From positions 1,178,001 to 1,242,000 of the forward strand of contig NZ_FTPS01000001.1 of the NCBI RefSeq assembly GCF_900156525.1: DNA of 64,000 nt, in the 5' to 3' direction. Positions within the stretch are counted from its first letter, which is position 1. Every line of letters begins with the position of its first letter. Under the pieces are notes generated by a model. That model saw nothing but the letters and a program-made list of their open reading frames with translations. It searched no databases and was not told where the DNA came from. This document shows positions 18,104-28,029 of this stretch, piece by piece. Origin of the DNA: Pontibaca methylaminivorans (lineage in GTDB: Bacteria; Pseudomonadota; Alphaproteobacteria; Rhodobacterales; Rhodobacteraceae). Position numbers and translations under genes: made by a program.

Positions 18104-20239
18104 TCAAACCGCACCGGCCACGGCCGGAAGCTGCTCGCGGAAGCGTTCGACCGCGGCGACATCGTTGTCGGCCTCAAGCGCCAGCATCAGGGAATGAAGC
18201 TGCTCCACGTCGCGCAGTTCGACCGTGATCAGCAGCCGGTAGAAATCCGGCTTGCGATCGGTGAATTTCAGATCTCCGATATTGGCCTTGCGTTCGCCGA
18301 TCAGGGTGCAGATCCGCCCGAGCACCCCGGCATCGTTGCCGATGGTCATGTCGAGCGTGACCCCGTAGGCGGGCGGATGGGTGCCGGCATGCCAGCGCAG
18401 ATCCACCCAGCGTTCGGGCTGGTTCTCGTATTCGCCAAGCTGGTCGCAGTCGATCGCATGCACGACCACGCCCCTGCCGCGAAAGGTGATGCCGATGATC
18501 CGCTCCCCGGGCAGCGGCTGGCAGCAGGGAGCGCGCTCAAAAGACTGTCCGTCGGACAGGCCGATCACCGCGCCGCCGGGGGCGATCTCGTCGCCGGTGT
18601 CGGGGGCGAGATCGGGATAGACCGCCTGCACCACGTCATGCGCGGTCAGTTCGGCGCTGCCGAGCCGCGCAAGCAGTTCGCGCCGCCCCCCGGTCAGCCG
18701 CAGCCGGCGCGCGGCGGTGTCCAGAACCTTGTCGGTCGCCTTGCGCCCCACATGTTCGAACGAGGCGCGCGCCAGTTCCTGCCCGAGCTTGACGAAGCGG
18801 TTGCGGTCGATTTCGCGCAGCGCGCGGCGGATCGCCGACCGTGCCCGCCCGGTAGTCGCGATCTCGAGCCAGGCGGGCTGCGGCATCTGCCCCTCGGCGG
18901 TGATGATCTCGACCATCTGGCCGTTCTTCAGCCGGGTCCAGAGCGGCACCCGCAGCCCGTCCACCTTGGCGCCGACGCAGGCATGGCCGACCCTTGTGTG
19001 AATCGCATAGGCAAAATCGATCGGTGTCGCCCCCCGGGGGAGCTTTTCCACATCTCCCTGCGGGGTGAAGCAGAACACCTGGTCGGCATACATCTCGAGC
19101 TTGACCGTCTCGAGGAAATCCTCGTGGTCGCCGTCCTTGTCGAACTGGTCGGTGAGCGAGGCAAGCCACTGCGCCGGATCGACGACAAAGGGGTTCCCGC
19201 TGCGCACCCCGTCGCGATAGGACCAGTGCGCGGCCACCCCGGTTTCGGCCACGTCATGCATCTGCTCGGTGCGGATCTGCACCTCGACCCGCTTGCCGTC
19301 GCGCCCCGATACGGTGGTGTGAATGCTGCGGTAACCGTTCAGCTTGGGCTGGCTGATGTAATCCTTGAACCGGCCCGGCACCGCGGTCCAGCGGCGGTGG
19401 ATCGCCCAGAGCACACGATAGCAGTCCTCTTCGCTGCGGGTGATGATGCGAAAGCCGTAGATGTCGGAGAGGCGCGAAAACGCGAGATCCTTTTCCTGCA
19501 TCTTGCGCCAGATGGAATAGGGCTTTTTGGCGCGGCCGAATACCTCGGCCTCGATCCCGGCCTTTTCCAGCACCCCGCGCATGTCGCCGCTGATGTGGTG
19601 GATCACGTCGCCGCTTTCGCCCTGCAACGTGATGAACCGGCGGATGATCGACTGCCGTCCCTCGGGGTTCAGCACCCGGAACGAGAGATCCTCCAGTTCC
19701 TCGCGCATCCACTGCATCCCCATGCGCCCGGCGAGCGGGGCAAAGATGTCCATGGTCTCGCGCGCTTTCTGCACCTGCTTCTTGGGACGCATGGCGCGGA
19801 TCGTGCGCATGTTGTGGAGCCGGTCGGCCAGCTTGACCAGAATGACCCGCAGGTCGCGGGACATGGCCATCAGGAGCTTGCGGAAATTCTCGGCCTGCTT
19901 TGCCTCGCGGCTGGACAGCTGAAGGTTGGTGATCTTGGTGACACCGTCCACCAGCGTCGCGATCTCGGTGCCGAACATGCGTTCGACCCCGGCATAATCG
20001 GCGCGCGTGTCCTCGATCGTGTCATGCAGAAGCGCGGTGATGATGGTCGCATCGTCCAGGCGCTGCTCGGCCAGGATCGCCGCCACCGCAACCGGATGGG
20101 TGAAATAGGGTTCGCCGGAATAGCGATACTGGCCCTCGTGCATCTTCTGGCCGAAGGCATAGGCCGCAGCGATCTGTTCGGCGTTGGTCTTGGGATTGTA
20201 GCTGCGGACCAGCGCAATCAGATCTTCGGCTGAAATCAT
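18104..20239 (-). CDS. spoT: Bifunctional (p)ppGpp synthase/hydrolase
   Basis: This 711-residue Rel/SpoT homologue makes and degrades the alarmone (p)ppGpp. The hydrolase HD motif is LLHDTIEDT near residue 71, preceded by YFTHPVAVA. The synthetase core reads DIYGFRIITRSEEDCYRVL and NGYRSIHTTVSG. A TGS domain (VFCFTPQGDVEKLPRGATPIDFAY) and a C-terminal ACT domain (VLGRICTLIGERKANIGDL) follow. Both active halves look intact, as expected for the single RSH protein of alphaproteobacteria. It starts 28 bases after rpoZ, so alarmone metabolism and an RNA polymerase subunit are co-expressed. The symbols rsh and relA are also used. Confidence 0.96.
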   Translation of the reverse strand: MISAEDLIALVRSYNPKTNAEQIAAAYAFGQKMHEGQYRYSGEPYFTHPVAVAAILAEQRLDDATIITALLHDTIEDTRADYAGVERMFGTEIATLVDGVTKITNLQLSSREAKQAENFRKLLMAMSRDLRVILVKLADRLHNMRTIRAMRPKKQVQKARETMDIFAPLAGRMGMQWMREELEDLSFRVLNPEGRQSIIRRFITLQGESGDVIHHISGDMRGVLEKAGIEAEVFGRAKKPYSIWRKMQEKDLAFSRLSDIYGFRIITRSEEDCYRVLWAIHRRWTAVPGRFKDYISQPKLNGYRSIHTTVSGRDGKRVEVQIRTEQMHDVAETGVAAHWSYRDGVRSGNPFVVDPAQWLASLTDQFDKDGDHEDFLETVKLEMYADQVFCFTPQGDVEKLPRGATPIDFAYAIHTRVGHACVGAKVDGLRVPLWTRLKNGQMVEIITAEGQMPQPAWLEIATTGRARSAIRRALREIDRNRFVKLGQELARASFEHVGRKATDKVLDTAARRLRLTGGRRELLARLGSAELTAHDVVQAVYPDLAPDTGDEIAPGGAVIGLSDGQSFERAPCCQPLPGERIIGITFRGRGVVVHAIDCDQLGEYENQPERWVDLRWHAGTHPPAYGVTLDMTIGNDAGVLGRICTLIGERKANIGDLKFTDRKPDFYRLLITVELRDVEQLHSLMLALEADNDVAAVERFREQLPAVAGAV

Positions 20240-20267
20240 CTGGCCCGCACTTTCAGACGCGATCGGT

Positions 20268-20621
20268 TCAGCCCCGGCTCTGGGCCTCCATGAGCTGGCG
20301 CAGCAGTTTCTCCTCGGACATGTCGTCCTCGGCGGGGCGGTCAGGCTCGGCCCCCATTAGCACGGCCATCTGGTCCTCTTCGGGTTCGTCGACCTCGATC
20401 TGATACTGGTTCGCCTCGATCAGGCGCTCGCGCAGGTCGGCCGCGCTCTGGGTCTCGTCGGCGATCTCGCGCAGCGCGACGATCGGGTTCTTGTCGTTGT
20501 CACGATCGACCGTGATCGGCGCCCCGGCCGAGATTTCGCGGGCCCGGTGGGCTGCCAGCATGACCAGATCGAACCGGTTCGGAACCTTGTCAACGCAATC
20601 TTCGACCGTCACGCGGGCCAT
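20268..20621 (-). CDS. rpoZ: RNA polymerase omega subunit
   Basis: This 117-residue protein is the omega subunit, which assists RNA polymerase assembly and, in E. coli, forms part of a ppGpp site. The conserved start [20 protein letters not shown] and [13 protein letters not shown] are present. The second half is acidic ([10 protein letters not shown] and the [10 protein letters not shown] stretch), usual for alphaproteobacteria. It is the first gene of the long minus-strand block that runs to recO. Confidence 0.96.
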   Translation of the reverse strand: MARVTVEDCVDKVPNRFDLVMLAAHRAREISAGAPITVDRDNDKNPIVALREIADETQSAADLRERLIEANQYQIEVDEPEEDQMAVLMGAEPDRPAEDDMSEEKLLRQLMEAQSRG

Positions 20622-20662
20622 GAGCGCACCCCTCTTCCATGCGATTCATTCGGGAATGGCAT

Positions 20663-20691
20663 AAGCTAATGTTCTTTTTACCGCTTGACAA
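20663..20691 (-). promoter_or_regulatory. Candidate promoter of rpoZ-spoT
   Basis: On the minus strand TTGTCA (20686-20691) is followed after 17 bases by TAGCTT (20663-20668). This is a fair match to the housekeeping -35 and -10 boxes, 42 bases upstream of the rpoZ start and in a locally AT-rich stretch. Confidence 0.4.
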
Positions 20692-20731
20692 GGTGCGAAA
20701 CAAGACACCGCCCGGCACAGGGGCGGCCGGT

Positions 20732-21301
20732 TCAAAGCGGGCGCACCTGTTCCAGATCCTTGGGCGGCAGCGCCGCGCACAGGCTCGCCACATCGCGCCC
20801 GAGCAGCGGATGCACCCAGCCCGGCATGATGTCGCGCATGGGCACCAGGACAAAGGCCCGCTCCTGCAGGCGGGGATGCGGCAGGACGAGTTGGTCCGGG
20901 GCGATCTCGGCCTGCTGCCCCGGGGGCAGTTCGCGCCACCGCCGCTGCACCGCGGCATCGGGGAGCACGGCATCCCCGACCGCCAGAAGATCGAGGTCGA
21001 TGCTGCGCTCTCCCCAGCGCTTCTCGCGCACCCGGCCAAGTTGGCGCTCGATCGCGTGCAGCCGCTCGAGGATCTCGCCCGGTGGCAGGGCGCTTTCGAC
21101 CGCGACCACCGCATTCACGAAATCGGGCCCGGCCCCGGCCGGAAAACAGGGCGTGTGAAAGAACCGGCTGACCGCGCGCAGCCGCAGGCCCGCCGCAGGC
21201 ATGGCCCGGATCGCGGCGATCAGTGTTTGAGCAGGCGGACCCACCGGCGACGGCAGGTTTCCGCCGAGCGCAATCACGGCAACTGAAGCAGAAGTGATCA
21301 A
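20732..21301 (-). CDS. folK: 2-amino-4-hydroxy-6-hydroxymethyldihydropteridine pyrophosphokinase
   Basis: This 189-residue enzyme pyrophosphorylates the pterin precursor in folate synthesis. Family blocks are ALGGNLPSP (usually ALGSNL), FVNAVVAVE, GRVREKRWGERSIDLDLL with the metal-binding aspartates, and LPHPRLQERAFVLVPM. No ATG is available near the start: the frame opens with TTG at 21301, and GTG at 21277 just before IALGGNL is the alternative. It stands alone, upstream of rpoZ by 110 bases and divergent from the NYN gene. Confidence 0.93.
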   Translation of the reverse strand: MITSASVAVIALGGNLPSPVGPPAQTLIAAIRAMPAAGLRLRAVSRFFHTPCFPAGAGPDFVNAVVAVESALPPGEILERLHAIERQLGRVREKRWGERSIDLDLLAVGDAVLPDAAVQRRWRELPPGQQAEIAPDQLVLPHPRLQERAFVLVPMRDIMPGWVHPLLGRDVASLCAALPPKDLEQVRPL

Positions 21302-21384
21302 TCGTGACTCATTCTCTGCGGAATGTTAATATTGCAGATTATCAGGGGCAGTATATTTCAGGTGCAGCCGTTTCGCCAAGTAAG

Positions 21385-21400
21385 CACGTGAGCACACGTG
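21385..21400. promoter_or_regulatory. Paired CACGTG palindromes before the NYN gene
   Basis: CACGTG occurs at 21385-21390 and at 21395-21400, ten bases apart (one helical turn), within GCACGTGAGCACACGTGA. The region 21302-21437 is much richer in A and T than its surroundings. No regulator is known to me for this arrangement here. Confidence 0.35.
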
Positions 21401-21437
21401 AAAACAATTGCGAAATGGCTCACTGGAAGGAATTCTC

Positions 21438-22025
21438 ATGTTTTACAAGGACGAACGGCTTGCGCTGTTCATTGATGGGTCGAATCTTTACGCGGCTGCC
21501 AAAGCCCTGGGCTTTGATATCGACTACAAGCTCCTGCGGCAGGAATTCATGCGCCGCGGCAAGCTCCTCCGGGTGTCATATTACACCGCCCTGCTCGACA
21601 GCGACGAATATTCACCGATCCGCCCGCTGGTGGACTGGCTGCATTACAACGGCTTCACCATGGTGACCAAACCGGCCAAGGAATACACCGACAGCATGGG
21701 CCGGCGGAAGATCAAGGGCAACATGGATATCGAACTGACCGTCGATGCCATGGAGCTTGCGCATCGCGTCGATCATATCGTGCTGTTTTCGGGCGATGGC
21801 GACTTCCGCCCGCTGGTGGTCAGCCTGCAGCGGCAGGGGGTGCGGGTCTCGGTGGTCTCGACCATCCGCAGCCAGCCGCCGATGATCTCGGACGAGCTGC
21901 GCCGGCAGGCCGACAATTTCATCGACCTCGAGGATCTGCGCGACGTGATCGGCCGCCCGCCGCGCGAACAGGCCGACCACCATCAGCACGACGCCGCGAG
22001 CTACGACGCCGCAAGCAACGGCTAG
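21438..22025 (+). CDS. NYN/LabA-type putative ribonuclease
   Basis: This 195-residue protein has a NYN (PIN-like) domain of the LabA/DUF88 family, proteins predicted to cut RNA with a metal-dependent active site. The domain begins with [18 protein letters not shown], has the acidic [13 protein letters not shown], and reaches [20 protein letters not shown], covering the expected aspartates. The last 35 residues are rich in aspartate and histidine. The ATG at 21438 has a GGAAGGAA ribosome site; an ATG 30 bases upstream lacks one. It is a single-gene unit divergent from folK. The RNA target is unknown. Confidence 0.85.
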   Translation: MFYKDERLALFIDGSNLYAAAKALGFDIDYKLLRQEFMRRGKLLRVSYYTALLDSDEYSPIRPLVDWLHYNGFTMVTKPAKEYTDSMGRRKIKGNMDIELTVDAMELAHRVDHIVLFSGDGDFRPLVVSLQRQGVRVSVVSTIRSQPPMISDELRRQADNFIDLEDLRDVIGRPPREQADHHQHDAASYDAASNG

Positions 22026-22201
22026 CGCCCGCCCGGCGCCCTGCCGGACGGACCGCCCCCCCCGCGCCAGTTGTCGGTGCCGCGGGTGGTGGGCGGGCGG
22101 CCCGGTGCATGGAGCACAGAGCCGCCGATTTTCGCGCCGCCTCTGGACGATTTCCGCACAAGGCCCTAGCCCTTGGGACGGACGCAGGAGTTTTCAGACC
22201 G

Positions 22202-23161
22202 ATGGATCCGATCGACAAGCCGCCGCTCACCCTTTTCCTTGCCGCGCCGCGCGGATTCTGCGCCGGGGTGGACCGGGCCATCAAGATCGTCGAGATGGCG
22301 CTCGAGAAATGGGGCGCCCCGGTCTATGTGCGTCACGAGATCGTGCACAACAAATTCGTCGTGGACGGCCTGCGCGCCAAGGGGGCGGTGTTCGTCGAGA
22401 CGCTGAGCGAATGCCCCGAAGACCGCCCGGTGATCTTTTCCGCCCACGGGGTGGCGAAATCGGTCCCGGCCGAGGCCGAGCGACGCAACATGATCTATGT
22501 GGATGCCACCTGCCCGCTGGTCAGCAAGGTCCATATCGAGGCCCGGCGCCATGCCGAAAACGGCCTTCAGATGATCATGATCGGCCATGCCGGCCACCCC
22601 GAGACCATCGGCACCATGGGCCAGCTTCCCGACGGGGAGGTGCTTCTGGTGGAGACCGTCGAGGACGTGGCGGATGTCGAGGTGCGCGACCCCGCGCGGC
22701 TGGCCTTCGTCACCCAGACCACGCTCAGCATCGACGACACCGCCGATATCGTCGCGGCGCTCAAGGCGCGGTTTCCGGCCATCGTCGGCCCGCACAAGGA
22801 AGACATCTGCTATGCCACCACCAACCGGCAGGAAGCGGTGAAGGCGATTGCGCCGCGCTGCGAGGCCATGCTGGTGGTGGGCGCGCCCAATTCGTCGAAC
22901 TCGCGCCGGTTGGTCGAGGTAGGCGCCAAGGCCGGCTGCCCCTATGTGCAGCTCGTGCAGCGGGCCGCCGACATCGACTGGCGCGCGCTCGAGGGAATTG
23001 CGAGCCTTGGCATCACCGCCGGGGCGAGCGCCCCGGAAGAGCTGATCGACGAGGTGGTGGACGCCTGCCGGGCGCGGTTCGCGCTCACTGTCGAGATGGT
23101 CGAGACCACGGTCGAGCGTGTCGAGTTCAAGACGCCGCGCATCCTGCGCACGCCGGCCTGA
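22202..23161 (+). CDS. ispH: 4-hydroxy-3-methylbut-2-enyl diphosphate reductase
   Basis: This 319-residue iron-sulfur enzyme makes IPP and DMAPP in the last step of the MEP pathway. The three cluster cysteines are visible in [20 protein letters not shown] and [10 protein letters not shown]. Substrate-binding blocks SAHGVAKSV and SNSRRLVEV are present. I chose the ATG at 22202 because similarity starts there; the open frame runs further upstream. Its stop overlaps the next start (TGATG). ispE, another MEP gene, lies at 53041. Confidence 0.96.
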   Translation: MDPIDKPPLTLFLAAPRGFCAGVDRAIKIVEMALEKWGAPVYVRHEIVHNKFVVDGLRAKGAVFVETLSECPEDRPVIFSAHGVAKSVPAEAERRNMIYVDATCPLVSKVHIEARRHAENGLQMIMIGHAGHPETIGTMGQLPDGEVLLVETVEDVADVEVRDPARLAFVTQTTLSIDDTADIVAALKARFPAIVGPHKEDICYATTNRQEAVKAIAPRCEAMLVVGAPNSSNSRRLVEVGAKAGCPYVQLVQRAADIDWRALEGIASLGITAGASAPEELIDEVVDACRARFALTVEMVETTVERVEFKTPRILRTPA

Positions 23162-23607
23162 TGCGCATTCCTGCCGCTCCGCTCCTGTTCGGCCTGCTGC
23201 TTGCCGCCCCGTTCCTCTGGGGCGCCGCAACGCTTCTGAGCGGCGATCTGGCGCGCTGGGGCGCGGCGCGGATCGGCGCGCCCTATATCGGGCCGAACCT
23301 GCAGCTGTTCCTGGCCCCGGTGGTGCTACCGTTCATGGCCGGGGCGCTCTGGGGGCTGGCGGCCCGCACGAGCGGGGCCCGGGCCCTGGTCGCCATGCTT
23401 CTGGCGGCGGCGCCGGCGCTCTGGATGTTCCTGATGGGCGGGGGCGGCGCGGCGAGCCTCGGGGTCAACCTGATCTTCGGCTTTGCCGGGGTCCTGTTGC
23501 TCGATTTCGCCTTTTCGCGCTGGGGGCTCGCGCCGCCCTGGTGGCTGGCGCTGCGGCTCTGGATCAATCTTTCGGCCATCGCCGCGCTGGCGCTGACAGT
23601 CGTGTGA
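23161..23607 (+). CDS. DUF3429-like membrane protein
   Basis: This 148-residue protein is almost entirely hydrophobic, with four to five predicted membrane segments (for example [19 protein letters not shown] and [20 protein letters not shown]). The pattern fits the DUF3429 family, whose function is unknown. The ATG overlaps the ispH stop by one base and rnhA starts 5 bases later, so the three genes are probably one transcript. No catalytic motif is visible. Confidence 0.7.
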   Translation: MRIPAAPLLFGLLLAAPFLWGAATLLSGDLARWGAARIGAPYIGPNLQLFLAPVVLPFMAGALWGLAARTSGARALVAMLLAAAPALWMFLMGGGGAASLGVNLIFGFAGVLLLDFAFSRWGLAPPWWLALRLWINLSAIAALALTVV

Positions 23608-23612
23608 CAGGC

Positions 23613-24092
23613 ATGGCGGAGGCAACCCGGATCCTCGCCTATACCGACGGCGCCTGTTCCGGCAATCCCGGCCCCGGCGGCTGGGGGGTGCTGCTTTGCG
23701 CCATGCGCGGGGAGGAGACGCTGCGCCGGCGCGAACTGAAGGGGGGCGAGGCCGAGACCACCAACAACCGGATGGAGCTCATGGCCGCGATCATGGCGCT
23801 CGAGACGCTGACGCGCCCGAGCGCGATCATCATCATCACCGACAGCCAGTATGTGAAGAACGGGGTCACGGGCTGGATTCACGGCTGGAAGCGCAACGGC
23901 TGGAAGACCGCGGCGCGCAAGCCGGTGAAGAATGCCGAACTCTGGCAGCGGCTCGACCTTGCGCAAGGCCGCCACGAGGTGCGCTGGGAATGGGTGAAGG
24001 GCCATGCGGGCCATCCCGAGAACGAACGCGCGGACGAGTTGGCCCGCGAGGGGATGCAGCCGTTCCGCCAGCCCCGCCGCCGTGAGGGGTGA
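23613..24092 (+). CDS. rnhA: Ribonuclease HI
   Basis: This 159-residue enzyme removes RNA from RNA-DNA hybrids. The start [16 protein letters not shown] holds the first catalytic aspartate; [12 protein letters not shown] holds the glutamate, TDSQYVKNG the second aspartate, and [17 protein letters not shown] the histidine and last aspartate. All four catalytic positions are present and the length is typical. It ends the ispH-DUF3429-rnhA unit, followed by the dispersed hairpin repeat. Confidence 0.96.
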   Translation: MAEATRILAYTDGACSGNPGPGGWGVLLCAMRGEETLRRRELKGGEAETTNNRMELMAAIMALETLTRPSAIIIITDSQYVKNGVTGWIHGWKRNGWKTAARKPVKNAELWQRLDLAQGRHEVRWEWVKGHAGHPENERADELAREGMQPFRQPRRREG

Positions 24093-24117
24093 GCGAGGGA
24101 CGGGTCCTGGCGCGGAG

Positions 24118-24162
24118 CCGGGGCTTTGCCCCGGACCCCAGGATATTTCTGCCAGAAGAAGG
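24118..24162 (+). repeat. Dispersed hairpin repeat, copy 1
   Basis: A seven-base stem (CCGGGGC, loop TTT, GCCCCGG) at 24118-24134 is followed by GGATATTTCTGCCAGAAGAA at 24141-24160. The same 22-base block recurs at 29892. It lies between the convergent genes rnhA and dapA, where it may act as a transcription terminator for one or both. Confidence 0.75.
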
Positions 24163-24200
24163 CCCGCGGAAAGAGACTCTGGCGCGAACCGGGGCAGCCT

Positions 24201-25076
24201 TCAGGACAGCAGGCCCGCGTGGCGCAGGGCGCGGTCGATCGCGGTTTTCGTTTCCTGCGCCACCGGAGTGAGTGGCAGGCGCAGCTCATTGCTGCAGAGG
24301 CCGGTGCGCGACATGGCATATTTCACCCCGGCCACGCCCGGTTCGATGAAGATCGCCTCGAACAGGGGCATCAGGCGGTCCTGATAGTCGAGCGCCAGCG
24401 CGAAATCGCCATCCTGCATCGCTTTCTGGAATTCGGCGCAGAGACGGGGCGCGACATTCGCCGCGACCGAGATGCAGCCGACGCCGCCATGGGCGTTGAA
24501 GGCAAGCGCGGTCGCATCCTCGCCGGAGAGCTGGATGAAATCCCGGCCGCAGGCGGCGCGCTGCTGGCTGACGCGCTCGATCTTTCCGGTCGCGTCCTTG
24601 ACGCCGATGATCCGCGGCAGCCGCGCCAGTTCGCCCATGGTGGCGGGGGTCATGTCCACGACCGAGCGCGGCGGGATGTTATAGATGATGATCGGCAGAT
24701 CGCAGCAGTCATGCAGCGCGGTGAAATGGGCGATCATGCCCCCTTGCGTCGGCTTGTTGTAATAGGGGGTGACCACCAGCGCCGCATCGGCGCCGACCTC
24801 GGCCGCATGGCGGATCAGGCGCATGCCCTCCTGCGTGCTGTTCGAACCGGCGCCCGCGATCACCGGGATCCGGCCCGCCGCCGCCTTGACCACCTCTTCG
24901 ATCACCGTCTCGTGTTCGCTGTGGCTGAGGGTCGGGCTTTCGCCGGTGGTGCCGACCGGGACGATGCCGCTCGAGCCTTCGGCCACGTGCCATTCCACCA
25001 GCCGCTTGAGCGTGTCGAGATCCAGTTCGCCGTTGCGGAAGGGGGTGACGATGGCGGGCATCGAACCTCTGAACAT
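24201..25076 (-). CDS. dapA: 4-hydroxy-tetrahydrodipicolinate synthase
   Basis: This 291-residue aldolase condenses pyruvate with aspartate semialdehyde, the first committed step to diaminopimelate and lysine. Family blocks are [12 protein letters not shown] with the threonine pair, [12 protein letters not shown], the proton-relay tyrosine in [10 protein letters not shown], and the Schiff-base lysine in [13 protein letters not shown] chose the ATG at 25076, with AGGACAGG upstream; the frame stays open far beyond it, opposite the next gene. It is divergent from the lytic transglycosylase gene, so lysine/peptidoglycan precursor and wall turnover genes share a 142-base promoter region. Confidence 0.96.
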   Translation of the reverse strand: MFRGSMPAIVTPFRNGELDLDTLKRLVEWHVAEGSSGIVPVGTTGESPTLSHSEHETVIEEVVKAAAGRIPVIAGAGSNSTQEGMRLIRHAAEVGADAALVVTPYYNKPTQGGMIAHFTALHDCCDLPIIIYNIPPRSVVDMTPATMGELARLPRIIGVKDATGKIERVSQQRAACGRDFIQLSGEDATALAFNAHGGVGCISVAANVAPRLCAEFQKAMQDGDFALALDYQDRLMPLFEAIFIEPGVAGVKYAMSRTGLCSNELRLPLTPVAQETKTAIDRALRHAGLLS

Positions 25077-25218
25077 GGAAACCTGTCCTCTGGTGCGGGC
25101 GGTGTCCTGCCGCGGTGAGTGGCGGTGCCGGCACCTCCCGGTGGGAAATGAGTTGATCCCGCATCTGCAGGCGGTATCGTTGCAGGCTCTAGCCTCGCTT
25201 GATCGGGATTGGCAAGGG

Positions 25219-27183
25219 ATGACGCGTGTTCTGGCACTGTTGATCCTGCTCTGTTCTTCCGCCGCGCTCTCCGTGGCGGCGGCAGAGCCCGATGGCGCGC
25301 ATCTGTCGCGCGCCATGGCGCTGATGCGCAAGGGCGACTGGGGCGAGGCGATTCGCGCCGCCGGCCCCGACCGGTCGATCGCCAACGACATCATCGAGTG
25401 GCACCGGCTGCGGGCGGGGCGGGGCAGCGCCGCGCAGGTGCGCGACTTTCTGTCGCGCCGCAGCGACTGGCCCGGGCTCGAGTGGCTGCGCCGGCGCAGC
25501 GAACCGGCCTTTGCCGGGCAGCCGGCCGAGGAGATACTGGAATTCTTCGGCGACGACCTTCCGCAGACCGCCGAGGGGGCGCTCACGCTGTCGTCGGCGC
25601 TTGCGCGCGCCGGGCGCAGCGGCGAGGCCGAGGCCGGGATCGTGCTGGCCTGGCGCACCCTTCCGATGGGCAGCACGATACAGGCGCTTTACCTTGCCGC
25701 CCATGCCGATCTGCTGGCGCCGCACCATGTGGCGCGGCTTGACCGGATGCTCTGGGACGGGGAGCTTGAAGACGCGCGCCGCATGCTGCCGCTGGTGAGC
25801 GAGGGGCAGCGGGCGCTGGCCCGGGCGCGCATGGCGCTGCGCGAGGAAGCGCCGGGGGTCGATGCGCTGATCGAGGCGGTGCCCGTGGCGCTGCGCGATT
25901 CCGCCGGTCTGGCCCATGACCGGTTCGAGTGGCGCTGGCGCAAGGGGCGCCATGACGACGCCGCGGCGCTGCTTCTGGAGCGCTCGAAATCCGCCGAGGC
26001 GCTGGGCGAACCCGAGCGTTGGGCGGGGCTGCGCGAGCGGCTGGCGCGGCGCGAGATGCGCGAGGGGGACGCCGCCCGCGCCCATGCGCTCGCCGCGCGG
26101 CATTTCCTGGGCGAAGGGTCCAGCTTTGCCGAACTCGAATGGCTGGCCGGTTACATTGCCCTGCACCGCCTGAACGATCCCGCGGCCGCGCTTGCCCATT
26201 TCACCCGTTTCGAGAACGCCGTGGAATCGCCGATCTCCCGCGGGCGGGCCGGATACTGGCTTGGCCGGGCGCATGAGGCGCTCGGGAACGGCCCGCAGGC
26301 GCAGGCGGCCTATGCGATGGGCGCCCGCCACCAGAGTTCGTTCTACGGGCTGCTCGCGGCCGAGCGGGCCGGGCTGCCTTTTGACCGGGATTTCGTGCAC
26401 CCGCCCGCCATGGAGCCCTGGCAGAACGCTCCTTTCGCGTCGTCGAGCGTCCTTGCCGCCGGGCGGATGCTGCTTTCTGCCGGCGAGGACGAACTCGGCA
26501 CCCGGTTCCTGACCCATCTGGTCGAAAGCCAGGATGCCGCGGCCGCGGCGCAGCTTGGCGAGATGGCGATCGGGATGGAGCGCCCGCATCTCGCGCTGAT
26601 GATCGCCAAGCGCGCGGCGCAACGGTCGATCGTGCTGCATTCGGCCTATTACCCGCTGCATCCGGTGGCGCAGGAAGCCCTGCCCATGGCGCCCGAGATG
26701 ACGCTGGCGATCGCCCGGCGCGAAAGCGAATTCGACCCGGCTGTGGTCAGCCATGCCGGGGCGCGCGGGCTGATGCAGGTGATGCCCGCGACCGCGCAGG
26801 CCATGGCCAGCCAGCTTGGTCTGCTTGCGCGTCACGATACCGCGCGCCTCACGCGCGAATGGGATTACAATGCCCGGCTCGGGGCAAATTATCTGGCCAC
26901 GCTCGCCGGGCGTTTCGGCGGCAATGTGGTGATGATGGCCGCTGGCTATAACGCCGGCCCCGGCCGGCCGGCCAGGTGGATGGAGGAACGCGGCGATCCG
27001 CGGCGGGGCGACGTGGATATGGTGGACTGGATCGAGCAGATCCCCTTTGACGAGACCCGCAACTATGTCATGCGCGTGACCGAGAGCCTGCCGGTCTATC
27101 GGGCGCGGCTCGGGCTCGAACCGCTGCCGGTGCCGTTTTCGCGGGAGCTTGCCGGCTCAACCCTTGACTCGTTCGCGCCATAG
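25219..27183 (+). CDS. slt: Soluble lytic murein transglycosylase
   Basis: This 654-residue periplasmic enzyme cleaves peptidoglycan glycan strands. A signal peptide ([19 protein letters not shown]) is followed by a long superhelical domain of about 420 residues and the SLT catalytic domain near residue 495. The catalytic glutamate is in [20 protein letters not shown], followed by [13 protein letters not shown] and [15 protein letters not shown]. The ATG at 25219 begins the signal peptide, with AAGGG close upstream. Its last 27 bases overlap the convergent DMT transporter gene. Confidence 0.94.
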   Translation: MTRVLALLILLCSSAALSVAAAEPDGAHLSRAMALMRKGDWGEAIRAAGPDRSIANDIIEWHRLRAGRGSAAQVRDFLSRRSDWPGLEWLRRRSEPAFAGQPAEEILEFFGDDLPQTAEGALTLSSALARAGRSGEAEAGIVLAWRTLPMGSTIQALYLAAHADLLAPHHVARLDRMLWDGELEDARRMLPLVSEGQRALARARMALREEAPGVDALIEAVPVALRDSAGLAHDRFEWRWRKGRHDDAAALLLERSKSAEALGEPERWAGLRERLARREMREGDAARAHALAARHFLGEGSSFAELEWLAGYIALHRLNDPAAALAHFTRFENAVESPISRGRAGYWLGRAHEALGNGPQAQAAYAMGARHQSSFYGLLAAERAGLPFDRDFVHPPAMEPWQNAPFASSSVLAAGRMLLSAGEDELGTRFLTHLVESQDAAAAAQLGEMAIGMERPHLALMIAKRAAQRSIVLHSAYYPLHPVAQEALPMAPEMTLAIARRESEFDPAVVSHAGARGLMQVMPATAQAMASQLGLLARHDTARLTREWDYNARLGANYLATLAGRFGGNVVMMAAGYNAGPGRPARWMEERGDPRRGDVDMVDWIEQIPFDETRNYVMRVTESLPVYRARLGLEPLPVPFSRELAGSTLDSFAP

Positions 27184-28029
27184 GGTGAACAGCCCCGCCG
27201 CCACGATCAGCGCCGCGCCGACCACGACCCCCATGCGCAGGACATCGCCGAAGATCCAGATCCCCATGAGCGACGAGAACATGAGCTGGAAATAGGCAAA
27301 GGGCTGGACGGCGCTGGCCTCGGCCACCTCGTAGCAGCGGATCAGAAGCCAGTGGCCGGTCACGCCGGTGATGCAGAGCAGCAGCATCCAGCCCCAGTCG
27401 GCGGCGGTCATCGGCTCCCAGAACCAGAGGCCGATCAGGGTGATCACCACCGCGCCCGAGACACCGGTATAGAAAAAGCTGGTGGCAGCGCGATCCTTCC
27501 GCGCGACATAGCGCGTCAGCAGGCCGTAGACCGCAAACATGAAGGCCGCGAGCAGCGGCACCAGCGCCGCCGGATCGAACACGCCCCGGCCCGGCTGGAG
27601 GATGATCATCACCCCGGCGAACCCGACCCCGATCGCCACCCAGCGCCGCCAGCCGACATGTTCGCCCAGAAGCGGCCCGGACAGCGCGGCGATGAGCAGC
27701 GGATAACTGATGAAGACGGCGGTGGATTCCACGAGCCCGAGCAGGACAAAGGCAAGGATGGCCACGCAGATCTCGCCAACCAGAAGCACGCCGCGCAGGA
27801 TCTGCAGCCAGGGCTGGGCGGTGCGGACGGCGCCGCGCAGCCCTCCGCGGCTGCGGGCCGCCAGCGCGATGACGAAGGCGGCGAAGAACCAGTAGCGGAT
27901 CATCACCACCATCAGCACGTTGTATTCCTCGGCCAGGTGGCGCGACAGGGCGTCCTGCCCCCCGAACACCATGGTCGTCAGGATCATCAGCGTGATGCCG
28001 AGCGGCACGTTGTTGCCCTGCCCGTTCAC
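27157..28029 (-). CDS. DMT-family (EamA) transporter
   Basis: This 290-residue inner-membrane protein has about ten membrane segments in two EamA repeats, typical of drug/metabolite exporters. The first repeat begins LGITLMILTTMVFGGQDALSR and includes FISYPLLIAALSGPLLGE; the second has TGVTGHWLLIRCYEVAEAS and AVQPFAYFQLMFSSLMGIWIFGD. The substrate cannot be told. The start is GTG at 28029, sharing four bases (GTGA) with the mnmD stop, so it is translated after mnmD. Confidence 0.88.
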   Translation of the reverse strand: MNGQGNNVPLGITLMILTTMVFGGQDALSRHLAEEYNVLMVVMIRYWFFAAFVIALAARSRGGLRGAVRTAQPWLQILRGVLLVGEICVAILAFVLLGLVESTAVFISYPLLIAALSGPLLGEHVGWRRWVAIGVGFAGVMIILQPGRGVFDPAALVPLLAAFMFAVYGLLTRYVARKDRAATSFFYTGVSGAVVITLIGLWFWEPMTAADWGWMLLLCITGVTGHWLLIRCYEVAEASAVQPFAYFQLMFSSLMGIWIFGDVLRMGVVVGAALIVAAGLFTLWRERVKG

